Below are positions 1-9,692 of a DNA stretch of 64,000 nt, in pieces. Within the stretch, counting starts at the first letter, position 1, and the number at the start of each line of letters is the position of its first letter. Both the position numbers and the translations under genes were made by a program. Source of the DNA: Exiguobacterium sp. s193 (lineage in GTDB: Bacteria; Bacillota; Bacilli; Exiguobacteriales; Exiguobacteriaceae); the NCBI RefSeq assembly GCF_018618755.1, contig NZ_JACSMR010000002.1, positions 310,001 through 374,000 of the forward strand. Reading direction: 5' to 3'. A model generated the notes under the pieces. The model had not been told where the DNA came from. It ran no database searches and saw only the letters and a list, made by a program, of their open reading frames with translations.

Positions 1-17
1 CTTTAAGCTGTTCGCGC

Positions 18-830
18 TCAGTTCGAGTACGCGAGATCTTCTTCATGCGTCTGTTGTTCTTGACGTGCCGGGTCTTGAATCCGACCAGTGAGTTCCGTCA
101 AGAGGCGGCGTGGTAAGAATTTAGCGAACGAGACCATCGCGCGATTGCTCGCGCCGGGCACGACAACACGTTTCCCTTTCAGTGTACCGCGGTAACCCGC
201 AAAGGCGACGAGGTGCGAAGGCATGCTTTGGAAAGGCAAGGTGATGTTCGCTCGATTAAAGAAGTTCGTATCCGTTGGTCCCGGACAGAGACACGTGACC
301 GTGACGCCTGAGCCATCGAGTTCAGAAGCGAGTGCCTCAGAGAAGGACAAGACGTAGGCTTTTGTTGCGTAGTAGACACTCATGTATGGACCTGGCATGA
401 AGGCGGCGACGGAAGCGACGTTTAAGATACGTCCGAATCCGCGGTCGACCATACCTGGTAACAATCGTTTCGTCAGCTCCGTCAAAGCGACGACATTCAC
501 ATGAATCGAGTCGATGTCTTCCGAAGGATCGATTTCCGCGAAGCGGCCGGACGTCGCAAAACCAGCGTTGTTGAATAACAAATCAACAGTCAATTCTTGT
601 TCCTCAAGATACGTCAGGACGCGCGAGACACTGTCGGCCTGTGAGAGATCGGCAGCGAACGTATAGGCTTTGATTTGATAACGTTTTTCAAGCACGTTTT
701 TAAGTTCTGTCAATTTTTTTTCGTTTCGGGCAATCAATACACAATCAAACCCGTCGCGCGCTGCGAGCACGGCAAGATCAAGGCCGATTCCGCCAGAAGC
801 CCCTGTAATTAAAGCTGTTTTTCGTAACAT
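18..830 (-). CDS. SDR-family short-chain dehydrogenase/reductase
   Basis: Predicted cytosolic NAD(P)H-dependent oxidoreductase of the classical SDR family, 270 aa. Visible motifs are the TGASGGIG cofactor loop (residues 9-16), NNAG (87-90), Ser140 and the catalytic pair Tyr153-x3-Lys157. I start at 830 because GGAGG lies 8 nt upstream; an ATG 15 bases further up has no ribosome site. The substrate cannot be read from the sequence. General layout resembles the YqjQ/DltE-like subgroup of Bacilli. It is divergent from the drug exporter at 974, sharing a 143 bp promoter region, so co-regulation is possible but unproven. Confidence 0.85.
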   Translation of the reverse strand: MLRKTALITGASGGIGLDLAVLAARDGFDCVLIARNEKKLTELKNVLEKRYQIKAYTFAADLSQADSVSRVLTYLEEQELTVDLLFNNAGFATSGRFAEIDPSEDIDSIHVNVVALTELTKRLLPGMVDRGFGRILNVASVAAFMPGPYMSVYYATKAYVLSFSEALASELDGSGVTVTCLCPGPTDTNFFNRANITLPFQSMPSHLVAFAGYRGTLKGKRVVVPGASNRAMVSFAKFLPRRLLTELTGRIQDPARQEQQTHEEDLAYSN

Positions 831-845
831 AACAAAATCCTCCAT

Positions 846-973
846 TCCAATATTGAATCATTCTCTAATTGTATCATTCCCTATTGTTCCCTTGAATCCT
901 GCAGCGTAAGCATTTACTTTCGAAACGCGGGGCAGAACCGTTATGATAAGAAAGAGAGAGGGAGTGCGGAGGA
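846..973. promoter_or_regulatory. Divergent promoter region between SDR and MFS genes
   Basis: Reading leftward, a TTCAAG...TACAAT pair with 17 nt spacing can drive the SDR gene. Reading rightward, TTCGAA...TATGAT with 17 nt spacing can drive the exporter. Two near-identical 12-mers, ATTGAATCATTC (852-863) and ATTGTATCATTC (868-879), sit 16 bp apart over the leftward -10 and could be a regulator site. Promoter scores by eye are moderate. Confidence 0.4.
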
Positions 974-2434
974 ATGAGAAAAAATGTCACGATTGCGCTG
1001 TTATTAGCAACCTTTTTAGCAGCGATCGAAGGAACGATCGTCGCGACGGCAACGCCCGTCATGGCAAGTGAACTTAATGGGGCGAAGCTCGTCAGCTGGA
1101 TTTTTGCAGCTTTTCTTTTGTTTATGGCAGTCTCGACACCGATTTATGGGAAAATGGCTGATTTATACGGTCGTAAACGCGTTTTGTTATTTGGGATCGG
1201 TGTTTTTACAGTCGCTTCGTTAGCATGTGGACTCGCCCAGTCGATGGAAACACTAATTATTTTCCGCGGACTCCAAGGAATCGGGGCAGGAGCGGTTCTT
1301 CCGATTGCGATGACGATCATCGGCGATTTGTATACATATGAAGAGCGGGGAAAAATTCAAGGGATTTTGAGTGCCGTTTGGGGAATATCCGGTGTTGCCG
1401 GACCACTCCTCGGTGGATTTTTAGTCGAATCGTTATCCTGGCGGTATATTTTCCTGTTGAACGTTCCGTTTGCGCTCGTATCGTTCATCATGATTGTCGT
1501 CTTCTATAAGGAAACCGTCAAGGAAACTTCGCGAAAGATTGATTATCGGGGAGCGCTCTTGTTTGCGGTCGGGATGAGTGCGTTACTGTACGGTCTGTTG
1601 TCAGGGAGTGAAGCGGAACAGTTTTTACGTCCGACGGTCATCGGCAGTTTTTTGATCAGTGCGGTGCTGTTGTTCCTCTTTTACCGGGCCGAGAAAAAGG
1701 CGAGTGATCCGCTCTTACCACCCGCTGTCATTAAACATCCGGTCATTGCCGTGATTAATCTAGCGGTGTTCTTCTCCGCCTGGGTCCTCGTCTCGATGTC
1801 AGCCTATATCCCGATTTTTGCACAAGGTGTCCTCGGAAAAAGCCCGACTGAAGCCGGCTTCATGTTGATGCCGCTCTCGTTATTTTGGACGATTACGGCA
1901 ATCATCGGGGGGCGGACGATTGGTACGGCGTCACCCCGTTATCGGACGATGACCGGAATAGGATTGCTCGTCACCGGGATGATGATTTTAGTTTTCCTCT
2001 CACGTGAGACGAGTGATGTGTTCCTCTATCTTGCGGTCTCCTTGATTGGGATCGGCTTCGGTTTATCGCAACCGGTGTTCATCGTAGTTTTGCAAACATC
2101 GGTCGGACGGTCGCTCCGTGGTTCAGCGACAGCCGTCAACTCCTTTTTGAGTACGACGGGGCAGACGCTTGGCGTCGCCATCTTCGGGACGATTTTTAAT
2201 CTGTCGATCATTCAAGCGTTCCATGATTCGGACATCTTATCCGGTTATTCGATTGATCCATTTTTCCAGGCGTCGACGGCGAACCAGTACGGGGACGCCG
2301 TCCATACGGCGGCGGAACTTGCCTTGGCAGATGGGTTACGGCTCGTCTTCATCGGGGGTGTGTTATGTGCCCTCGTCGCGTTCGCGCTGACGTTCCGCTT
2401 ACCAAAAGTGCGTCCGGACGATAAACCAAACTAA
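974..2434 (+). CDS. DHA2-type MFS multidrug exporter (14 TM)
   Basis: Integral membrane proton-coupled drug exporter of the major facilitator superfamily, 486 aa, the usual size for the 14-helix DHA2 family (Bmr3/LmrB/EmrB-like). The first helix carries an acidic residue in an IEGTIV context, motif A reads GKMADLYGRKR after TM2, and the antiporter motif C region (GPLLGGF) follows near residue 150. Substrate is unknown. GAGGGAG lies about 9 nt before the ATG. It is a single gene ending 3 nt before a strong bidirectional terminator shared with the next gene on the other strand. Confidence 0.88.
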   Translation: MRKNVTIALLLATFLAAIEGTIVATATPVMASELNGAKLVSWIFAAFLLFMAVSTPIYGKMADLYGRKRVLLFGIGVFTVASLACGLAQSMETLIIFRGLQGIGAGAVLPIAMTIIGDLYTYEERGKIQGILSAVWGISGVAGPLLGGFLVESLSWRYIFLLNVPFALVSFIMIVVFYKETVKETSRKIDYRGALLFAVGMSALLYGLLSGSEAEQFLRPTVIGSFLISAVLLFLFYRAEKKASDPLLPPAVIKHPVIAVINLAVFFSAWVLVSMSAYIPIFAQGVLGKSPTEAGFMLMPLSLFWTITAIIGGRTIGTASPRYRTMTGIGLLVTGMMILVFLSRETSDVFLYLAVSLIGIGFGLSQPVFIVVLQTSVGRSLRGSATAVNSFLSTTGQTLGVAIFGTIFNLSIIQAFHDSDILSGYSIDPFFQASTANQYGDAVHTAAELALADGLRLVFIGGVLCALVAFALTFRLPKVRPDDKPN

Positions 2435-2436
2435 AA

Positions 2437-2486
2437 AAACCGCTGAACGTCCGACTCGCAGGTGAGAGGAGGACGTTCAGCGGTTT
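2437..2486. terminator. Bidirectional terminator
   Basis: A perfect 16 bp stem (2437-2452 with 2471-2486, AAACCGCTGAACGTCC arm) sits between convergent genes, with A/T tracts on both sides. Confidence 0.9.
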
Positions 2487-2490
2487 GCTG

Positions 2491-3387
2491 TTATTCAGAA
2501 ACGGAGGTCGCCGTTTCACGTGCGACGAGTTGCGCTCGGATATCCTTTTCGTTTCGGCGTAAGAACAGACCGATACCGATAAGGAGTAACGCGGCACCCG
2601 TGATTTGAATCCAAGTCAGTGATTCCTGGAATAAGAAGTACCCGAAAATCATTCCCCAGACTGCTTCACCGAGAATCGTGATACTGACGATGCTCGCACT
2701 GACACGGGACAGTGCCCAGTTGAACAAGTTATGCCCGAGTAACGTCGGGAAGATGGCGAGCAACACATAAATCAACCAATCTGTTTGAAAAGCCGAAACC
2801 AAGTCGACGGACTGGATCAGCGAAAACAGCAGCAAAACGACGGATGCGACGGCATAAACCGCAAAGGAATATGTATTCGTCGAGACGCTCGTCCGGACAT
2901 GTTGTCCGAGTAACCAGTATCCGGCGACTAAAATCGTCGCAAGCAGGGCCAACCCGTCACCAATCAAGGCACGTGTTCCGACTGCGATGTCACCATATGC
3001 GACCAGTCCACCGCCGAGCAGGGCGACGCCGACGAAGAACAGCGCTTTACGTGACGGATGTTGCTTAAAGAAGACGGCGTTCCCGACTAACACGAAGATG
3101 GGACTCGCGGTTACGAAGAGCGTTGAGCTGGCAACTGTCGTATAATCAAGAGAGAGAAACCATAGCCAGAAGTGTCCGGCTAATAAGACGCCACTTAAAA
3201 TCATGTGGCGGATCGTTGAGGAACTGAGACTGAACAATTCTTTGACTTGAATGAGCGGCAGTAAAAGAAACGTCGAGAATAACATCCGGAAAAAAGCGAC
3301 GGCCTCGATTGGCGTGTCTGCCCATTTCACGAAAATAGCCGATGTCGAAATAAAGAATAACGCCATGAATAAAGTAAAATACGGCAT
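2491..3387 (-). CDS. EamA/DMT-family transporter (10 TM)
   Basis: Inner-membrane drug/metabolite transporter superfamily protein, 298 aa, made of two five-helix EamA repeats; the second repeat is visible in the segment around LGEAVWGMIFGYFLFQES. Such proteins export metabolites or amino acids; the substrate is not predictable here. I start at 3387 because GGAGGT is 5 nt upstream in a good context; longer in-frame extensions run into the divergent topB leader and are not membrane-like. It ends at the shared terminator with the DHA2 exporter. Confidence 0.85.
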   Translation of the reverse strand: MPYFTLFMALFFISTSAIFVKWADTPIEAVAFFRMLFSTFLLLPLIQVKELFSLSSSTIRHMILSGVLLAGHFWLWFLSLDYTTVASSTLFVTASPIFVLVGNAVFFKQHPSRKALFFVGVALLGGGLVAYGDIAVGTRALIGDGLALLATILVAGYWLLGQHVRTSVSTNTYSFAVYAVASVVLLLFSLIQSVDLVSAFQTDWLIYVLLAIFPTLLGHNLFNWALSRVSASIVSITILGEAVWGMIFGYFLFQESLTWIQITGAALLLIGIGLFLRRNEKDIRAQLVARETATSVSE

Positions 3388-3430
3388 GAGTACCTCCACG
3401 TGTCTGTAGTTAGGAAATGAGGGTGTAACA

Positions 3431-5551
3431 ATGCAATTGATCATTGCGGAAAAACCAAAGCAGGCTGAAAAGCTCGCAGCGCCGTACCCATCGGTCAAGC
3501 GGGACGGATACATCGAAATCAAACCGTGTGAGCGTTTCCCGAGTGGAGCGAAACTGGCTTACGCCGTCGGTCATCTCTGTGAATTACAGGAACCGGCCCA
3601 TTATGATGCCAAGTGGAAACGGTGGAACTATGACCATCTGCCAATCATTCCGGAACGGTTCGATTACCGGCTCGCGAAAGGGAAAAGTAAAGCGTTTCAA
3701 GTCATCAAAAAATTATTGAACGAGCGGACGACGACTTCCATCATTATAGCATCTGATGCCGAGCGAGAGGGAGAGGCAATCGTCCGATTGATTCTTCGCC
3801 TTGCCAACAATGCAAAACCAATTGAGCGACTGTGGATTTCAAGTTTGACACCGCAAGCCGTCGATCATGGATTTGCGAATTTACTGGACGGAAAAGCAAC
3901 GGAAAATATTTTTCATGAGGCAATGAGCCGGGCTTGCGCCGATTGGCTGATCGGGATGAACGCATCGCGTGCCTACACGACGTTATTAAAGAAAAAAGGT
4001 ATTGCCGATGTCTTTTCGCTCGGACGTGTCCAGACACCGACACTTGCCTTGATTGTCGAACGGGAAAAACAGATCGAGCAATTCAAACCGGAAACCTATT
4101 TTGAAGTCGAGGCTGATTTTTCACTTTATAAAGGAAAGTATATTGATCAAAAAAAACAAACGAAGCTGACCGACCGGGCACTCGCAGAAGCAATCAAGGA
4201 GCGGACGAAAGGGGAAGGCGTCATTGCGTCAATTACGAAGACGGAACAAGTCGAGAAACCGCCGTTCTGGTTCAGTTTATCGTTATTGCAAACGGAAGCG
4301 AGCCGCCGCTTTGGACTCGGTGCTAAAGAAACGCTTGATATCGCCCAAAAACTCTACATCCGCGGTTGGATCAGTTACCCGCGGACCGATTCATCGTTTG
4401 TCTCAAAAGAGGAAGCGGGTCAGTTCCCGACGATTTTGAACCGACTGCTGAAGCAACCGGAATACGGTGGATTGAAGGAAATTTTGACGAAAGATCCGAC
4501 ACACGATAAACGGTATGTCAACTCAGCGAAAGTCAGTGATCACTACGCGATCATCCCGACAGAAGAAGCAGGAGCCGTCGCAAAGTTATCGGGGCGTGAC
4601 GCACAAGTATATGATTTAATCGTCCGACGGTTTTTAGCAGCTTTTGCGCCACCCGCGCGCGCTGAAAAAACAGACATCATCACGACGAGGGAGCAGGATC
4701 GTTTCTTGACGAAAGGAAGCCGGACGATTGCGCGCGGTTTCAAAGAAGTTTTACAAATTGAGGCGAAGGAAGTCGAGCTGCCGGCAGTCGAACACGGACA
4801 ACACGTCGCGATCAAGGGGGCGAAGGTACTTGAAAAACAAACGGAGCCACCGAAACGCTATACGGAAGGGACGCTAATCCTCGGCATGAAGACAGCGGGG
4901 AAAGTCCTTGAAAATGAGTTACAAGCCATCATGAAGGAAATCGAGGGACTCGGTACGGAAGCGACGCGTGCCGGGATCATCGATGGGTTGAAGCGACGCG
5001 ATTACATCCAACTGAAGAAAAAAGAGATCCATCCGACGGCGAAAGGACGAATTTTAATCGAAGCTGTCAGTGGAAGCATTTTGGCATCACCTGAGATGAC
5101 GGCGAAGTGGGAAAGCCGGCTCGACCAAATCGGTAAAGGGGAAGCATCCGCTGCCCAGTTCGTCGAACAAGCGAAAAAACTGTCGCAACACCTTGTCGAT
5201 GATGCGAAGTCGCGTGTCGAGCAACTACACGTCGATCCGTCGCAAGTCAAATCAAAAACCCGTCACGCCGCGGCAACGAATCGCCCGGTCGGACCATGTC
5301 CGCTCTGTCAGGCGGAAGTGCTTGACCGTGGAAAATTTTATGGCTGCAGCGGGTATCAAAAGACGAACTGCGGTTTTACATTACCGAAAACAATCCTCGG
5401 AGCGCGCGTGACACAGACGGAAGTCAAAAAAATCTTAGCGACTCAAAAAACAAAACCGCTCGAAATGAAGAAAAATGGCCGAACATTCAAGGCGATGTTG
5501 TATCTCGAACGCGATCAACTCAAATTCGAGTTTATGAAAGGAGGGTCATGA
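3431..5551 (+). CDS. topB: DNA topoisomerase III
   Basis: Type IA topoisomerase, 706 aa, cleaving one DNA strand to decatenate replication and recombination intermediates. The N-terminal Toprim domain has Glu7 in IIAEKPKQAEK and the acidic SDAEREGE motif (Asp109, Glu111). The catalytic tyrosine is Tyr316 in GWISYPRTDSS. A single four-cysteine zinc element (CPLC...C...C, about residues 623-648) closes the protein, as in Bacillus TopB. GAGGGTG lies 7 nt before the ATG. Its stop overlaps the start of the next gene, so the two are probably co-translated. The promoter must lie in the 43 bp gap or within the divergent EamA gene. Confidence 0.95.
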   Translation: MQLIIAEKPKQAEKLAAPYPSVKRDGYIEIKPCERFPSGAKLAYAVGHLCELQEPAHYDAKWKRWNYDHLPIIPERFDYRLAKGKSKAFQVIKKLLNERTTTSIIIASDAEREGEAIVRLILRLANNAKPIERLWISSLTPQAVDHGFANLLDGKATENIFHEAMSRACADWLIGMNASRAYTTLLKKKGIADVFSLGRVQTPTLALIVEREKQIEQFKPETYFEVEADFSLYKGKYIDQKKQTKLTDRALAEAIKERTKGEGVIASITKTEQVEKPPFWFSLSLLQTEASRRFGLGAKETLDIAQKLYIRGWISYPRTDSSFVSKEEAGQFPTILNRLLKQPEYGGLKEILTKDPTHDKRYVNSAKVSDHYAIIPTEEAGAVAKLSGRDAQVYDLIVRRFLAAFAPPARAEKTDIITTREQDRFLTKGSRTIARGFKEVLQIEAKEVELPAVEHGQHVAIKGAKVLEKQTEPPKRYTEGTLILGMKTAGKVLENELQAIMKEIEGLGTEATRAGIIDGLKRRDYIQLKKKEIHPTAKGRILIEAVSGSILASPEMTAKWESRLDQIGKGEASAAQFVEQAKKLSQHLVDDAKSRVEQLHVDPSQVKSKTRHAAATNRPVGPCPLCQAEVLDRGKFYGCSGYQKTNCGFTLPKTILGARVTQTEVKKILATQKTKPLEMKKNGRTFKAMLYLERDQLKFEFMKGGS

Positions 5552-5976
5552 TGCATTACGATTTAATGGAAAACAGGACATTCATTCCGATGTTCGAACG
5601 ATTTTTGAAGGAGGGAACAAAATTGACAGTTTGGTTTCCCGATGAAGTGACGGTCGGACAAGCCGATGATTTGATTTTTGAAGCGGAAGAACTGTTTGGT
5701 GTAGTAGCGGAAGTCATCGATGACCCCCAATCATACGGTAAAGCACTGTTGATGCCATATTTGACGGAACAGCAAACACGGGAAGACGGATTTGTTCAGT
5801 ATGAGACAGCGATGACAGAAGAAGTCAAAGCAGTCTTACGGGAACTGACCTTACCGATGATGACGGAAGGCGATTTTTCCGTCCTGTATTCCTATCAGAT
5901 TGATGGATCTGCCGGATCGCTCTATGTTGAAGATTGGTTTAATGCGGAAGTTTTACTTGGAGATGGAAAGAACTAG
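5548..5976 (+). CDS. Unrecognised acidic protein coupled to topB
   Basis: I do not recognise this 142 aa protein. It is acidic, soluble, without signal peptide or membrane helix, and has the patchy sheet/helix look of a small globular domain. The first ATG overlaps the topB stop codon behind GGAGGG, indicating translational coupling. A second possible start exists: TTG at 5623, preceded by a very good GGAGGG with 7 nt spacing, which would give a 117 aa protein beginning MTVWFPDEV. The 25 residues removed by that choice are not obviously structured, so the real start is open. No function is assigned. Confidence 0.7.
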   Translation: MMHYDLMENRTFIPMFERFLKEGTKLTVWFPDEVTVGQADDLIFEAEELFGVVAEVIDDPQSYGKALLMPYLTEQQTREDGFVQYETAMTEEVKAVLRELTLPMMTEGDFSVLYSYQIDGSAGSLYVEDWFNAEVLLGDGKN

Positions 5977-6036
5977 AAACCTTTTGTGCGTCGTTTGCGT
6001 ATGAACAGTTAACAAACGAAATAGGGGGAAATGTTC

Positions 6037-6522
6037 ATGTCAAGTATTACTACGGGTCCGCTCCTGTCGCTGCTGAAGACGGGAGGGACGATGGCTTATG
6101 TGGAAGACGAAGGCTTGTTTTCAGGTATGCCGGTATTCATGGTCATCTTTTTTATCGCTATCTTGTCTTTTATGGCTTTTGCCTTGATCAGCGCCGTCAC
6201 GAAAGGCGTCTCGACGAACAGTTTGACGAATAGTTTGCGCCATCATGCTTCTGAGCTCGTTACACCGACGGAAGAAGGGGCGCAAGCCTACGTCGCCTAT
6301 CTCCGTTCCTTGTCGACGTTCCCGGTCGAGAAAACAAATTTAGAGCCGGTCCGGTTAGTGAAAGGAATCTCAACGTTGATCAGCACGACGGACCAAATCG
6401 CCGAGATGACGAAACAAGACATCACGGCACAGTATGCAAGGCTCGGTCTGCTCGACGGCGACATCTTGGCAGATGAAGCACCTGTCCATCATCATTCGAC
6501 ACACCATTCACATCACTCATGA
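6037..6522 (+). CDS. Unrecognised membrane-anchored protein with His-rich tail
   Basis: A 161 aa protein I do not recognise. After about 30 residues there is one strong membrane helix (FMVIFFIAILSFMAFALISA), then a soluble region of about 110 residues and a C-terminal tail VHHHSTHHSHHS, where 8 of 12 residues are histidine. The tail could bind Zn, Ni or Cu; that is inference from composition. I start at 6037 because GGGGG is 8 nt upstream; the ATG at 6031 is only 2 nt from it. It stands alone downstream of the topB pair and is followed by a terminator-like hairpin and repeat element A. Confidence 0.65.
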   Translation: MSSITTGPLLSLLKTGGTMAYVEDEGLFSGMPVFMVIFFIAILSFMAFALISAVTKGVSTNSLTNSLRHHASELVTPTEEGAQAYVAYLRSLSTFPVEKTNLEPVRLVKGISTLISTTDQIAEMTKQDITAQYARLGLLDGDILADEAPVHHHSTHHSHHS

Positions 6523-6524
6523 AA

Positions 6525-6567
6525 AAATATGTCCGGTCACGATGATGTGGCGGGGCATTTTTCATCT
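6525..6567 (+). terminator. Probable terminator of the His-tail gene
   Basis: An imperfect stem (ATATGTCC arm against GGGGCAT arm) followed by TTTTT lies just after the stop codon. Pairing is weaker than in most terminators here. Confidence 0.4.
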
Positions 6568-6597
6568 CAAAAATCGGGTGAAAACCTGGTGTCAGGC

Positions 6598-6892
6598 TGT
6601 AGACAACGTGCCATTGGGAAATCAAGCGTCTTTTTTCGTTGCTTTCCCCGCAGGAGTCAACGAAACGTGACGCTTTTTAGGTAACACTATGACGGAAAGC
6701 CGGGCATGCAGACGGTTTATGGCGCAATCCGTCTCGAATCGCGTAGAACCGCGAAAAGCAATCAGTCGCGACCCTGCAGCTTTGCTGTAGCGGCGCGACC
6801 GATTGCCGCTTTGAAGACGAGGCGAGACAGGGAAGCGCGACCGGATTGTCTTTCGTTATCGCATGTTCACGCTTCATAAGCGTTTGTCTACA
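6598..6892. repeat. Intergenic repeat element, copy A
   Basis: A 295 bp element bounded by TGTAGACAA (left) and its inverse TTTGTCTACA (right). It contains two stems: 6624-6675 (GCGTC...TTTCGTTG with CAACGAAA...GACGC, followed by TTTTT) and 6758-6806 (GCAATC-GTCGCG...CGCGAC-GATTGC around a TTT loop). Two further copies occur at 28525-28839 and 39501-39786. It has no plausible gene. It fills most of the 560 bp gap between the His-tail gene and the histidine kinase. Confidence 0.85.
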
Positions 6893-7083
6893 CGCTAAAT
6901 CTGGCGTTTCCGTCATCTTTTTGTAATAAAAAACGCATTATATTAAAATTAGATGAAAAGTAGAGAAATATGAGCATATTTGATGGAAATAACCTAAAAA
7001 CCTTTACAATAAGAGGAACAGACGTCTCCTTTAACGTAAAAGTAGAGTGTAGAGTAAGGGAGGAAGGAGAGGATTTTTCGTTT

Positions 7084-9651
7084 ATGAAAAAATGGGTTAA
7101 TCGAACGATCGGACGACAAATCATGTCCGCTTTCTATATAATTTTGACTGTATTATTGCTGACCTCGGCTGGTGTCTATGTGTACACAAAAAATCAAGTG
7201 AAGGAAACGCGGCAAGAACTTTCGATGTTAAACAAACACCGGACAAATGCGACGAATTTATATGAGTCGTGGCAGAGTCTTCAATATGAAGTACGCGGAT
7301 TCGTGTTACTTGGTGACGAAACGATGTTAGAAGAAATCAAAAATAAAAAACAGAGCATTGATGATCAAACGACTTGGTTTGAAGAAAACGCCAAATTTAA
7401 AGAAGAAAAGCAGTATGCGTCAGACGCACGGAAGTTATACAGTGCGTACGATGAACGGGTTTTACCGAGCTTGATTAATTATGTGAAAGCTAAAAAAGCC
7501 GGGGAAGTCGACGAGCCGTTTCTGCAAATGGCCACTTTAGGGAAAGTGACTAAAGCGCCAAATCTTGATCCTGACCGCAAATTTAATATCAACACGAAAA
7601 GTGCAGCCGATATGAGTTCAAGTATTGTCGACATGGAGACGGTATTCACCAAATATCGAAACTCTTTAAATGATAAAGAAATTGCTGCCCAAAATGAACT
7701 GGGGAAACAAGTAAATTCTGCTCAAATTCTCGGTCTGATTAATTTAGCAGTCGTCTTACTCATCATTGCCTTATTCGTCCGTCCATTCGTCGCAAAAATT
7801 ACGCGGCAACTGCGCCAATTAAACCGGGAAAGCAGTCGCCTTGCAAAAGGAGAGGACGCTTCACCAATCGAGGTCGTGAACAAAAATGATGAAATCGGAG
7901 AATTGACGGCAACCTTCAATCAGATGGCGACGTCGATCTCGCACCAGAAATCACAACTGGTGGCAAGTAACGATGAACTTCAGAGCCAACAGGAAGAGTT
8001 AGTCGCCCAACAAGAGGAACTGCAAACGCAACAGGAGGAACTTGAAGAAGCACTCGATGTGACGTTACGCAACGAAACCCATCTCCGCTACCGGAATGAA
8101 CTGACGGAAACACTTGCTTCTCGCGAGACGTTGACAGCTTATCCGGCCATCATCGAAAAATTAATTTCGATTACGGATGCCGAATTTGGGGCCATCGTCT
8201 TTCTTGACGAAGATGAATACACGGATATCGTCTCGTACGGCATGTCGGTTGATCAGGAGCATCTTCTCCTGACTTCTTCCTTATCGTTACTCGAGCGGGC
8301 AAAACTGCACAAAAAAGCGGTTCGCTCGACAAAACAAGTTACGAGCGATCATCCGTTACCTTATCCGTACAGCATGTATGAGACGGTCGTACCGGTCATG
8401 GACCCATCGACGAATATGATGATTGCAAGCATTTATCTCGTGCGTTACCGGGATCAGTTCAATGAGGATCAAACGGCCGAAATCTGGTCATTCTCCCGTC
8501 AACTCGCATTATCGTTATTACGGATGCGTGTGTTCGATGAAATTGAGCGAGAACGTGAGAAAACATCGAAACTCCTGCATTCAATACGTGAAGCGGTCAT
8601 GTATATCGAAGACGGCCGAATCTTTGCGAACCGTCCGTTGCTCGCCTTATTCCATCACCCGGCGCATGACCGGTTCAATGACGAAGGATTGTTGACACTT
8701 GATGTAAAAATCGAAGAGTTAGCGGTTCAAGTCGATCAACATGAAGCATTCCTTGAGTACATGAATCAAGTCTGCAGTCATGAAGTGCCGACAGAAAGCC
8801 TTTCATTATCTCTTAATAAAGAGGAGCGTTTCGTCACACTTTATGCAGAAGGGATTCATTATGGCGGACGCTTCCGCGGAACGATGCTCGTCTTGCGTGA
8901 CGTTACCGTCGAAACAGAAGTCGACCGGATGAAATCGGAGTTCGTCTCGACGGTGTCCCATGAGTTGCGGACACCGCTAGCCTCGATTTTTGGTTATACC
9001 GAATTGATGTTAGTGAAAGAATTGGCACCCGATCGTCAGCAACGGTATTTAGAAACGATTCATGCTGAAACCAATCGATTGACGGGACTCGTCAATGATT
9101 TCCTTGATGTCCAGCGGATGGAGTCGAGTCAACAACAGTATCATTTCGAGGAGCTTGACGTCGCCGCCATGATTCGGGAAATCGCTGAATTCCAAGTCGG
9201 TTCGTCTCAACACCACACCGTTTTACTCGAGACAGAGGATACGGCAGTGAAAATGATTCAAGCTGATGAACAAAAGATGCGTCAATTGTTTAGCAACTTG
9301 ATCAACAATGCCATCAAGTATTCTCCGGACGGTGGTGAGGTTATGATCGGAATTGAGTCGGCAGGAGACTTGTTGCGGATTCGGATTCAGGATCAAGGAA
9401 TCGGCATCCCGCAGCATGCGTTGACGGAGTTGTTCAGCAAGTTCTACCGGGTCGATAATTCCGATAGCCGGAAGATTGGTGGAACAGGACTGGGTCTTGC
9501 AATCTGCCAAGAAATCGTCCGTGCCCATGAAGGAATGATTCACGTTGATTCGGCGGAAGGATCCGGTTCGACCTTTACAGTCGAACTTCCGATCATTCAA
9601 GCAGATGCGTCGAAACTGGCGCCAACATTGGAAATGACTGATTTTGAATGA
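7084..9651 (+). CDS. Sensor histidine kinase with CHASE3-like, HAMP and GAF domains
   Basis: Membrane sensor kinase of 855 aa. In order: TM1 (about 12-35), an extracellular four-helix CHASE3-like region, TM2 (about 218-238), HAMP, a Gln/Glu-rich coiled coil (repeated QQEELVAQQEEL pattern), a GAF-like domain, a short PAS-like segment, then HisKA with phospho-acceptor His626 in SHELRTP and the HATPase core with LINNAIKYSP, DQGIGI and GGTGLGLAI boxes. I start at 7084 because AGGAAGGAGAGG lies 11 nt upstream; an in-frame ATG at 6970 has no ribosome site. No response regulator gene adjoins it, so it is an orphan. The signal is unknown. Confidence 0.88.
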   Translation: MKKWVNRTIGRQIMSAFYIILTVLLLTSAGVYVYTKNQVKETRQELSMLNKHRTNATNLYESWQSLQYEVRGFVLLGDETMLEEIKNKKQSIDDQTTWFEENAKFKEEKQYASDARKLYSAYDERVLPSLINYVKAKKAGEVDEPFLQMATLGKVTKAPNLDPDRKFNINTKSAADMSSSIVDMETVFTKYRNSLNDKEIAAQNELGKQVNSAQILGLINLAVVLLIIALFVRPFVAKITRQLRQLNRESSRLAKGEDASPIEVVNKNDEIGELTATFNQMATSISHQKSQLVASNDELQSQQEELVAQQEELQTQQEELEEALDVTLRNETHLRYRNELTETLASRETLTAYPAIIEKLISITDAEFGAIVFLDEDEYTDIVSYGMSVDQEHLLLTSSLSLLERAKLHKKAVRSTKQVTSDHPLPYPYSMYETVVPVMDPSTNMMIASIYLVRYRDQFNEDQTAEIWSFSRQLALSLLRMRVFDEIEREREKTSKLLHSIREAVMYIEDGRIFANRPLLALFHHPAHDRFNDEGLLTLDVKIEELAVQVDQHEAFLEYMNQVCSHEVPTESLSLSLNKEERFVTLYAEGIHYGGRFRGTMLVLRDVTVETEVDRMKSEFVSTVSHELRTPLASIFGYTELMLVKELAPDRQQRYLETIHAETNRLTGLVNDFLDVQRMESSQQQYHFEELDVAAMIREIAEFQVGSSQHHTVLLETEDTAVKMIQADEQKMRQLFSNLINNAIKYSPDGGEVMIGIESAGDLLRIRIQDQGIGIPQHALTELFSKFYRVDNSDSRKIGGTGLGLAICQEIVRAHEGMIHVDSAEGSGSTFTVELPIIQADASKLAPTLEMTDFE

Positions 9652-9692
9652 GGAAACATGAGGCTGGCTTAATGACCAGTTTGCAATGAATA

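Noticed and set aside
6677-6916. Minus-strand ORF sharing peptides with ORFs at 28735-28956 and 39609-39812
   Set aside because: The similarity follows from the underlying repeat element. The proteins begin and end differently, lack ribosome sites, and run through stem structures; copy B loses a large part.
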